Assembly (NCBI GenBank): GCA_002449595.1
Contig: DJXE01000031.1
Span: forward strand, 1,592-8,079
Direction of reading: 5' to 3'
DNA length: 6,488 nt
Source of the DNA: Lachnospiraceae bacterium UBA7012
GTDB taxonomy: Bacteria; Bacillota; Clostridia; Lachnospirales; Lachnospiraceae
Shown here one piece after another: positions 1-5,573 of the stretch. Within the stretch, counting starts at the first letter, position 1. Each line of letters starts with the position of its first letter. Under the pieces are notes generated by a model. The model was not told the origin of the DNA. It saw nothing but the letters and a program-made list of their open reading frames with translations, and made no database searches. The translations under genes were made by a program, and so were the position numbers.

Positions 1-32
1 GCGTCGGATACGTGATCCGGGATCCTGCTTGA
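1..32 (+). CDS. C-terminal end of an OmpR/PhoB-family response regulator (partial)
   Basis: The codons from base 3 read VGYVIRDPA and then a TGA stop at 30-32. The two bases before them (GC) fit the end of a glycine codon, giving the G-V-G-Y-V-I-R ending typical of the winged-helix DNA-binding domain of OmpR/PhoB response regulators. The gene body lies off the left edge. Its position 59 bases ahead of a histidine kinase on the same strand supports a two-component pair. Only nine residues are visible, so the call rests on this short motif plus context; subfamily and targets cannot be read. Confidence 0.72.
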   Translation, partial: VGYVIRDPA

Positions 33-78
33 GCCCTGCACGGGGAGTGCGGAATCCGGCGGCGTGACAAAAGCCGGC

Positions 79-82
79 GAGG
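79..82 (+). promoter_or_regulatory. Ribosome binding site that sets the histidine kinase start
   Basis: GAGG sits 9 bases ahead of the ATG at 92. The earlier in-frame ATG at 83 directly abuts this GAGG and has no purine-rich site at a workable distance, so 92 is the better start and the protein begins MGKTGEEKK. Confidence 0.6.
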
Positions 83-91
83 ATGACATCA

Positions 92-1513
92 ATGGGAAAA
101 ACCGGAGAAGAAAAAAAGAACAGGAGATTCCGGGACTCCAAGCGCGCGAAGTCGATCGCCCGCAGGATCCACAGATCCGTCTGGTTCGGCAAGCTGTGGG
201 ACTACCTGGTGCTCGACGTCGTCGCGGCGGCGATGCTGATCGCCATCTTTATTTTGAGCTGCAATGGGTTTACCCTTCGGAATGCGGATCTCAAAAAGGT
301 AGGAGAAGGCACGCAGAACGCGGAGATCGTCGGGACGGATTACGACAGCCTCGCGCTGCGGATCATCTATGAAGACGGCTCGCAGAAGGATTTCCCGATC
401 CGCTCGATCGGGGACAACGCGGTGCCGGTCTTCCTCGTAATCTTCGGGATCCAGGGAATCGACCTGCTGTTTTTCGCTCTGGACGGAGGAAAGTACCGTA
501 GATTCCTGCGCCCGATGGATGAGCTCGCGCAGCGCGCGGAGGCGCTCAGCGCGATCTCGCTCGACACCACGAAATTCGAGAGCCTGGAGCAGGCGATCCG
601 CCACGCCGCGTCGGAGAACGAGGACCTGAACGACCTCGGCATGGGCGACCTGCGGATCTCGACGGGCGACGACGAGCTGCGGAGCATCGAGACTGCGATC
701 AACAACCTCCTCTACCGCATGCAGGAGGGCTACCGGCAGCAGGTGCGCTTCGTCTCGGACGCCTCGCACGAACTGCGCACGCCGATCGCGGTCATACAGG
801 GCTACGCCGACCTCCTCGCACGCTGGGGCAAGGACGACCCGGAGATCCTGCAGGAGGGCATCACTTCAATCCGGGCGGAGTCGGAGCACATGAAGGAACT
901 GGTCGAGCAGCTGCTCTTCCTCGCGCGCGGCGACAGCGGCAGGAACGTGCTGCAGAAGACGACGATCGACGTCTGCGGCCTGATGGAAGAGGTCTGCGAC
1001 GAGTCATCCATGATCGATCCGGATCACGAGTACGTCCTCGACCTTCCGATGGAACAGGCCAAGGCGGGCGAAGGGGAAGCCGCGGGCAGCGCTCCCGTGC
1101 ATGCCTGGATCTACGGCGATCCCGCGATGATCAAGCAGTCGGCCCGGATCTTCCTGCAGAACGCGATGAAGTACTCGGGGAAGGGCGACCGCATCCGCAT
1201 CGGCGTCCGCACCGACGGGAAAAACGTCTCCTACCTGATCCAGGATGAGGGCATCGGTATGGTTTCCGCGGACATCGCCCACATCTTCGAGCGGTTCTAC
1301 CGCTCCGACGAGGCGAGGGGATCCGCGACGGGCGGCACAGGCCTCGGCCTCGCGATCGCAAAGTGGATCATCGACGCGCACGACGGCACGATCGACGTCG
1401 TATCCAGGCAGGATTTCGGAACCCGTTTTACCATAAATTTCAAAGCAGTCGCTCCGCCGTCGGAGGATACGCAGAAGCACAGCGAAGCGGAAGCGCCGGC
1501 GGAAGAAGCCTGA
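92..1513 (+). CDS. Two-transmembrane sensor histidine kinase
   Basis: Membrane sensor kinase that would autophosphorylate on histidine and pass the phosphate to the response regulator encoded just upstream. Residue numbers here count from the ATG at 83; subtract 3 for the preferred start at 92 (473 aa). A basic N-terminus precedes a first membrane helix (about 41-60), a short extracytoplasmic segment of about 50 residues (61-112) and a second helix (113-132). A HAMP-like linker follows, from RPMDEL (143) to DELRSIETAINNLL (197-210). The H-box is SHELRTP (228-234, phospho-acceptor His229). The ATPase domain shows the N-box with Asn360 (FLQNAMKYS), G1 DEGIGM (388-393), F-box IFERFYRSDEARG and G2 GGTGLGLAI (417-425), so all catalytic motifs are intact. 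The C-terminal tail is acidic and Ala/Glu-rich. The linker is longer than a usual HAMP domain. The small sensor segment gives no clue to the signal, and I cannot assign a named system. Confidence 0.93.
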   Translation: MGKTGEEKKNRRFRDSKRAKSIARRIHRSVWFGKLWDYLVLDVVAAAMLIAIFILSCNGFTLRNADLKKVGEGTQNAEIVGTDYDSLALRIIYEDGSQKDFPIRSIGDNAVPVFLVIFGIQGIDLLFFALDGGKYRRFLRPMDELAQRAEALSAISLDTTKFESLEQAIRHAASENEDLNDLGMGDLRISTGDDELRSIETAINNLLYRMQEGYRQQVRFVSDASHELRTPIAVIQGYADLLARWGKDDPEILQEGITSIRAESEHMKELVEQLLFLARGDSGRNVLQKTTIDVCGLMEEVCDESSMIDPDHEYVLDLPMEQAKAGEGEAAGSAPVHAWIYGDPAMIKQSARIFLQNAMKYSGKGDRIRIGVRTDGKNVSYLIQDEGIGMVSADIAHIFERFYRSDEARGSATGGTGLGLAIAKWIIDAHDGTIDVVSRQDFGTRFTINFKAVAPPSEDTQKHSEAEAPAEEA

Positions 1514-1575
1514 CGATCACACAAACAGAAACCGCGCGGACACGGCTGCCGGTTGTTTCGGAATTGATACAGGGG

Positions 1576-1586
1576 TGTGTTATACT
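1576..1586 (+). promoter_or_regulatory. Candidate extended -10 promoter for ddl-murF
   Basis: TGTGT followed by TATACT (1581-1586) matches the Gram-positive TRTGn-TATAAT extended -10 pattern with one mismatch in the hexamer. There is no convincing -35 (TTCGGA at 1557-1562 with an 18-bp spacer is the nearest), which is acceptable for extended -10 promoters. Transcription would start near 1593, giving a leader of about 135 bases before ddl. It lies in the gap after the histidine kinase, so ddl-murF probably has its own transcript. Called by eye. Confidence 0.55.
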
Positions 1587-1689
1587 CTAGAGAGTTATGA
1601 CATGCCCTTTTCTGATGCATGGAATAATTGACGGACAGATCGAACAGTATGATACGAGGTGACCCGGAGAGCCCGGGAGAAAGGAAAAA

Positions 1690-1715
1690 TCCAGTCACCA
1701 TCACCGATGACTGGA
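1690..1715 (+). promoter_or_regulatory. Leader hairpin overlapping the ddl ribosome binding site
   Basis: TCCAGTCA (1690-1697) and TGACTGGA (1708-1715) are perfect 8-bp inverted arms around a 10-base loop. The right arm contains the GGA of GGAG (1713-1716), the only plausible ribosome binding site for ddl. When folded, the stem would cover most of that site. A smaller GC stem (CCCGG 1663-1667 with CCGGG 1673-1677) lies just upstream. The pairing is visible in the sequence; a regulatory effect on translation is inferred. Confidence 0.5.
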
Positions 1716-1727
1716 GTATACGTGAAT

Positions 1728-2804
1728 ATGAAGATAGTCGTTCTCTGCGGTGGCCTGTCCACCGAGCGCAAAATATCGTTTTCTTCCGGCACGAAAGTCT
1801 GCACCGCGCTCCGCAGCCGCGGCCATCAGGCGGTGCTGGTGGACCTGTTTCTCGGCCTTGAGAATGAGGCGCAGGAATTCCGGGATGCGCCGGAAAAGCT
1901 TTTTGACAAGCTTCCCGAACTGAAGCCTGTCGTGTTCGACGGCAAGGAGCCAGACCTCGAAGAGGTCAAGGCGTCCAGAAAATACCGCAGCGCTTCCCTG
2001 TTCGGGGAAGGCGTCCTCCAGATCTGCGCGAAGGCGGACATCGTATTCATGGGCCTTCACGGCATGAACGGCGAGGACGGCCGCGTGCAGGCGGTCTTCG
2101 ACACGCTCGGGATCCGTTACACCGGCTCCGGCTACCTCGGCGCCGCGATGACGATGGACAAGATGGTCACCAAGCAGATGATGCGCCAGTACGGCGTCCG
2201 GATGCCCGCGTGGCAGTACTACCGCTACGTGGACGCGAAGAATGAGAAGGAGATCGAGGAGATCGCCGCGAAGAGCACCGTCCCCTGCGTCGTCAAGACG
2301 CCCACCGGCGGCTCGTCCGTCGGCGTCTACATCGTGAAGGAGGAGGCACAGCTCATCCCCGCGATCCGCGCGGCGCTTCGCTTTGACAACGATATCCTCG
2401 TCGAGGAATACATTGAGGGCCGGGAGCTGACCTGCGCGGTGCTGCTGGACCGCGCGCTGCCTTCGGTCGAGATCGTGCCGAAGACGAGATTCTACGATTA
2501 CTCCAACAAATACGAGGCGGGCGCCTCCGACGAGATCTGCCCCGCGCCGGTCGATCCGGAAGTGGAGAAGGAGATGGGCGACACCGCGCTCCTCGTGCAC
2601 AACGCGATGTGCCTGAAGACTTACTCGAGATGCGATTTCATTCTCGACAAAAAAGGACAGCTCTACTTCCTCGAAGTCAACACGCTGCCCGGCATGACGC
2701 CGACGAGCCTCGTGCCGCAGGAAGCCGCGGCGGTCGGCATCTCTTATGAGGAACTGTGCGAGACGATCGTCCGCGACGGTCTGGATCGCGCGCCGCTCAT
2801 CTGA
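1728..2804 (+). CDS. ddl: D-alanine--D-alanine ligase
   Basis: Cytoplasmic ATP-grasp enzyme that joins two D-alanines using ATP, supplying the terminal dipeptide of the peptidoglycan stem. The 358-aa protein begins MKIVVLCGGLSTERKIS, with the N-terminal Ddl signature and Glu13. HGMNGEDGRVQ (111-121) and YTGSG (131-135) follow. The ATP-grasp part has VVKTPTGGSSVG with Lys190, VEEYIEGREL (225-234), the omega-loop FYDYSNKY (255-262) and SRCDFILD (300-307). Metal-binding Asp303, Glu316 and Asn318 lie in D303 and FLEVNTLPGM. Tyr262, matching Tyr216 of E. coli DdlB, points to D-Ala rather than D-lactate as second substrate, so this is not a VanA-type resistance ligase. The protein is longer than E. 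coli DdlB through an insertion near 45-100, as in many Firmicute Ddl proteins. I chose ATG 1728 because it gives the family N-terminus; a GTG at 1722, six bases earlier, sits 5 bases after GGAG and is a real alternative. The frame stays open back to a GTG at 1659, but that extension looks non-coding. murF follows 29 bases downstream. Confidence 0.95.
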   Translation: MKIVVLCGGLSTERKISFSSGTKVCTALRSRGHQAVLVDLFLGLENEAQEFRDAPEKLFDKLPELKPVVFDGKEPDLEEVKASRKYRSASLFGEGVLQICAKADIVFMGLHGMNGEDGRVQAVFDTLGIRYTGSGYLGAAMTMDKMVTKQMMRQYGVRMPAWQYYRYVDAKNEKEIEEIAAKSTVPCVVKTPTGGSSVGVYIVKEEAQLIPAIRAALRFDNDILVEEYIEGRELTCAVLLDRALPSVEIVPKTRFYDYSNKYEAGASDEICPAPVDPEVEKEMGDTALLVHNAMCLKTYSRCDFILDKKGQLYFLEVNTLPGMTPTSLVPQEAAAVGISYEELCETIVRDGLDRAPLI

Positions 2805-2833
2805 ATTATTTAGATTTCGAAGGGAAAAGGATC

Positions 2834-4261
2834 ATGGAAGCGATCACATTAAGAGAACTGATGGAAGCGACCGGAGGAAAGCTCTGCGGGGAGTTTAACG
2901 ACCTCGACGTGCAGATCACCGGCGCGGAATCCGACAACCGGAAGATCGTGGCGGGCGACGTCTTCTTCGCGTTTCCGGGAGAGAAGGCGGACGGACACCG
3001 CTTCGCGGGCGCGGCTCTTGAGGCCGGAGCAGTCGGCTGCGTGATCTCCAAAGAGCCGGAGAGCTTCATCGACGGCAAGTTCTATCTCATGGTGGAGGAC
3101 ACGATCCTCGCGTACGGCGACCTCGCAAGATACTACAGAAGCAAATTCAACATTCCTGTCATCGGCGTGACCGGATCGGTCGGAAAGACGACGACGAAGG
3201 ACATGATCGCCTCCGTGCTCGCGCAGAAGTACAACACGCTGAAGACGGAAGGCAATTTCAACAACAACATCGGCCTTCCGCGCACGATCCTTCGCATCAC
3301 GAGTGAGACGCAGATCGCGGTGATCGAGATGGGCATGAACCACTTCGGTGAGATCGACTACCTGGCCGGAATCGCACGCCCGGACGCGGCGGTCATCACG
3401 AACGTCGGTGATGCGCACATCGGGAACCTCGGCAGCAGGCAGGGCATCTTCCAGGCAAAGAGCGAGATCTTCAATGGCCTGAAGGAAGGCGGCTACGCGG
3501 TGATGAACGCGGATGACGAGTACCTGCGGCAGCTGAAGGACGACGGGGAGAAGCTGGAGAAATTCCGCTTCACCTGGGTCGGAGAGGCGGACGATTCCTC
3601 GTTCCGCGCGATTCAGATCGACGACAGCGGTGCGGACGGCATGAGCTTCACGATGCGCGACAACACGGATGCGGAGTACAGGGTGGAGGTCCCGACACCG
3701 GGACGCCACATGATCTATCCCGCGGCGACGGCAGCGGCGATCGGAACTTACTTCGGCCTGACACCGGAGCAGATTACGGAGGGTATCCGCAGCTACGTCC
3801 CGACGAAGATGCGCATGGAGACGCTGCACCTGCCGGGAAATATCACGGTCTTCAACGACACGTACAACGCGAATCCGCAGTCCATGAAGGCGGGGCTGCA
3901 GACGCTTTCCCGCGCGGATGCGGACAGAAAGATCGCGATCGTAGGCGACATGGGCGAGCTCGGAGAAGAGGAGGAGCGGCTTCACCGCGAGGTCGGCAAA
4001 TTCGCGGCGCAGCTTCCGATCGATATGATGATCACAGTCGGCGCGGCCTCCAAGGCAATTGCGGAAGAGGCGGCAGCAGGCATCCGGGACGTCCGTCCCT
4101 GCGGGGATAAAGAAGAGGCGAAGGCGATCCTTCGGGAGATCCTCGCAGAGGAAAACCAGGATCATGGCAGTATTGCTTTTCTCTGTAAAGCGAGCAGATT
4201 TATGGCGCTGGAGGAACTTACGGCCGAGATCAGAGCGATCGCGGACGGGGCGAACGGCTGA
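2834..4261 (+). CDS. murF: UDP-N-acetylmuramoyl-tripeptide--D-alanyl-D-alanine ligase
   Basis: Cytoplasmic Mur ligase that adds the D-Ala-D-Ala dipeptide, the product of the preceding ddl, to UDP-MurNAc-tripeptide, completing the pentapeptide precursor. The 475-aa protein has three Mur-ligase domains. The N-terminal UDP-binding domain carries SDNR (33-36) and GDVFFAFPGEKADGH (41-55). The central ATPase domain has the P-loop GVTGSVGKTTTKD (111-123), EGNFNNNIGLP (139-149), EMGMNH (165-170), NVGDAHIGNLGS (190-201) and the family lysine in AKSEIF (Lys209). The C-terminal domain has the MurF hallmark NDTYNANPQSM (341-351), GDMGELG (371-377) and a late CKASR (451-455). Length is normal. The start at 2834 is set by GAAGGG (2819-2824), 9 bases ahead, and by the conserved N-terminus; the open frame extends upstream into ddl but that part is not expected to be translated. 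It is very likely cotranscribed with ddl. Its stop is 3 bases from the stop of the converging transporter gene. Confidence 0.96.
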   Translation: MEAITLRELMEATGGKLCGEFNDLDVQITGAESDNRKIVAGDVFFAFPGEKADGHRFAGAALEAGAVGCVISKEPESFIDGKFYLMVEDTILAYGDLARYYRSKFNIPVIGVTGSVGKTTTKDMIASVLAQKYNTLKTEGNFNNNIGLPRTILRITSETQIAVIEMGMNHFGEIDYLAGIARPDAAVITNVGDAHIGNLGSRQGIFQAKSEIFNGLKEGGYAVMNADDEYLRQLKDDGEKLEKFRFTWVGEADDSSFRAIQIDDSGADGMSFTMRDNTDAEYRVEVPTPGRHMIYPAATAAAIGTYFGLTPEQITEGIRSYVPTKMRMETLHLPGNITVFNDTYNANPQSMKAGLQTLSRADADRKIAIVGDMGELGEEEERLHREVGKFAAQLPIDMMITVGAASKAIAEEAAAGIRDVRPCGDKEEAKAILREILAEENQDHGSIAFLCKASRFMALEELTAEIRAIADGANG

Positions 4262-4264
4262 GGC

Positions 4265-5269
4265 TTATAGGAACGCGCAGACGATCGGAACCGTCACGAT
4301 GCAGAGCATCGTCGAGAGCAGAATGCCGCGGGAGATCTCCTGGCTCTCCAGGTCGTATTCGCTGCAGAGCATGAGCGAGAGGCTGCCGGCGGGGAGCGCC
4401 ACCATGACGGACGTCGTCCCGAGCAGGAGCGGATCGCGCACGAACAGCTTCAGGAGCAGCACGATCGCGACCGGCAGGACCAGCATGCGAAGCACAAGAA
4501 AAGCGTAGATCCTCTTCCCGCCGAGGAACAGCTCGGACAGGGATTCCGAGGCGGCGGTGCAGCCGATGACCAGCATGGAGAGAAATACCGTCGCGTTTCC
4601 GACGTAGCTGGCGGTCTCCGTCACGAGCTGCGGCACCTTCGGATCGGTGAGGTAGATCACGACGGACAGAGCGGCGGCAATGGTGCCGATATTGAATATG
4701 GAGCGCAGTTTTCCGAGGATGCGGGAGGCTGCGCTTTTTTCGTTCGCGCCGGAATTGCTTCCCGATGCGGTGCCCGCGCTGCCGGTTCTCTGTGAAGCGT
4801 GCTGCAGCTGCGCCGCGTTCTGGATCGTCGCCGTCCCGTAAGTGTAGAACAGGATGCCGAAGACGAGGCAGCTGACCGACACGTAGACGAGGGACTCAGG
4901 TCCCAGGACCGCGCGACAGACCGGGATGCCGATGAAGCCGATGTTGCCGAAGGCTGTGAGCAGCTGGTAGCTGTAGCGCTCTTCGCGCTTGACGCGCAGC
5001 AGTGTATTGATGAGGAAGCCTCCCGCGATGAGGATCGCGTGGAACCCGATCGCGACCAGCAGCCCGCGGAAGAACACGGCGAGCGGCAGCTTCCCCTCAT
5101 ACGCGAACGCGGAGGAGAGAAGCAGCGCCGGATTGCACACGTGCGCGACGAGGTAGGACATCGCCTTCGCGGACGCGCTGCTTAAGATGCCGCGCCGAAG
5201 GAGCACTGCGCCGCAGAGGATCATGATGAAGATCACGAGCATTTCTGTACAAAGAGTAAGCATATTCAT
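4265..5269 (-). CDS. AEC-family (auxin efflux carrier-like) membrane transporter
   Basis: Predicted cytoplasmic-membrane permease of the AEC/BASS-related fold (membrane transport protein family PF03547). The 334-aa protein shows about ten hydrophobic helices, at roughly 9-25, 39-55, 64-88, 104-121, 126-146, 192-209, 224-240, 254-276, 283-302 and 315-334. Family-like motifs are NPALL (46-50) after helix 2, GNIGFIGIPV (108-117) in helix 4, and ALPAGSLSLMLCSEYD (291-306). The central loop between helices 5 and 6 (about 150-190) is long, hydrophilic and rich in Ser, Gly, Ala, Gln and Asn. Bacterial AEC proteins are often linked to malate or other organic acids, but substrate cannot be read here. 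The start at 5269 (MNMLTL) is chosen from the family N-terminus; an ATG at 5263 is equally possible and neither has a clear ribosome binding site. The upstream extension of the frame into the AT-rich intergenic region is unlikely to be coding. The gene diverges from rhaB, hinting at a link to rhamnose breakdown, and converges on murF. Confidence 0.88.
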   Translation of the reverse strand: MNMLTLCTEMLVIFIMILCGAVLLRRGILSSASAKAMSYLVAHVCNPALLLSSAFAYEGKLPLAVFFRGLLVAIGFHAILIAGGFLINTLLRVKREERYSYQLLTAFGNIGFIGIPVCRAVLGPESLVYVSVSCLVFGILFYTYGTATIQNAAQLQHASQRTGSAGTASGSNSGANEKSAASRILGKLRSIFNIGTIAAALSVVIYLTDPKVPQLVTETASYVGNATVFLSMLVIGCTAASESLSELFLGGKRIYAFLVLRMLVLPVAIVLLLKLFVRDPLLLGTTSVMVALPAGSLSLMLCSEYDLESQEISRGILLSTMLCIVTVPIVCAFL

Positions 5270-5359
5270 GAGGCTTATGATACATCCGTGGTCCGGGGAT
5301 GAAAAGGGATAAAACTTTCGAATCTTATCAAGAAAAAAATGTGGGATATTTCGTCTGCG

Positions 5360-5370
5360 TGTGGTATAGT
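5360..5370 (+). promoter_or_regulatory. Candidate extended -10 promoter for rhaB
   Basis: TGTGG followed by TATAGT (5365-5370) fits the TRTGn-TATAAT extended -10 pattern with one hexamer mismatch. No good -35 is present at 16-18 bp; the related sequence TGTGGGAT (5340-5347) covers that zone and could bind an activator. Transcription would start near 5377, leaving a leader of about 200 bases before rhaB. Confidence 0.5.
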
Positions 5371-5381
5371 AATGATAGAAA

Positions 5382-5434
5382 CCACAAGAAACAACAAATA
5401 ATACCACATAAAACAACATAAATGCAACATAAAA
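5382..5434. repeat. Five phased 10-base direct repeats, consensus CMACAWRAAW
   Basis: Five related units lie in a row on the + strand: CCACAAGAAA (5382), CAACAAATAA (5392), CCACATAAAA (5404), CAACATAAAT (5414) and CAACATAAAA (5425). Steps are 10, 12, 10 and 11 bases, close to one helical turn each, so the short A-runs recur on roughly the same face of the DNA. They overlap the start of both divergent transcripts. They may bend the DNA or bind a protein cooperatively; both are inference. Confidence 0.55.
5398..5408 (-). promoter_or_regulatory. Candidate extended -10 promoter for the AEC transporter
   Basis: On the - strand, TGTGG is followed by TATTAT (5403-5398), again the TRTGn-TATAAT pattern. 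A weak -35-like TTGCAT (5427-5422) lies 18 bp upstream. Transcription would start near 5391, giving a leader of about 120 bases. Its first 8 bases are the exact reverse complement of the start of the rhaB promoter element at 5360-5367, so the two promoters point at each other. Confidence 0.45.
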
Positions 5435-5464
5435 TGTGGTTTTGAGGAAGGAAAAGAACACAAA

Positions 5465-5492
5465 CAACACAAAAACATGACTGATTGTGTTG
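5465..5492. repeat. Perfect 8-bp inverted repeat in the rhaB leader
   Basis: CAACACAA (5465-5472) and TTGTGTTG (5485-5492) are exact reverse complements separated by 12 bases. It lies about 80 bases before the rhaB start, downstream of the candidate promoter. It could be a dimeric regulator's operator or, in RNA, a hairpin; no U-run follows, so it is not an intrinsic terminator. Confidence 0.5.
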
Positions 5493-5573
5493 AATTGAGT
5501 GGGAGTGACCTGGACGCAGGCTTTGGGGACTGCGGACCGGAGACAACAGCAAAGGCAAAAAGGAGGGGGATAC

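Larger units (their letters stand above)
5270..5573. other. AT-rich divergent intergenic region between the transporter and rhaB
   Basis: No credible gene is seen in these 304 bases. About 5310-5480 is much richer in A and T than the flanking genes, and the + strand of 5378-5434 is almost free of T. It holds two candidate extended -10 promoters facing each other, a run of phased 10-base repeats, several TGTGG/CCACA half-sites, and an inverted repeat at 5465-5492. The rest (5493-5560) is a GC-richer leader ahead of rhaB with no riboswitch or terminator that I recognise. Confidence 0.8.

Noticed and set aside
56..77. Small inverted repeat CCGGC/GCCGG between the response regulator and the kinase
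   Set aside because: Only five pairs in GC-rich DNA; expected by chance and no T-run follows.
1530..1558. Possible intrinsic terminator after the histidine kinase (AACCG 1530-1534 with CGGTT 1550-1554)
   Set aside because: Only five clean pairs, a large loop and a poor T-run broken by G and C; not convincing.
1597..1662. A 21-codon open frame in the ddl leader (MTCPFLMHGIIDGQ...), possible leader peptide
   Set aside because: Its start lies only about 4 bases after the predicted transcription start, there is no proper ribosome binding site, and it has no run of regulatory codons.
1728..2804. Ddl as a vancomycin-resistance D-Ala-D-Lac ligase
   Set aside because: The omega-loop has Lys261-Tyr262 as in D-Ala-D-Ala ligases, and the gene sits with murF rather than with vanH or vanX genes.
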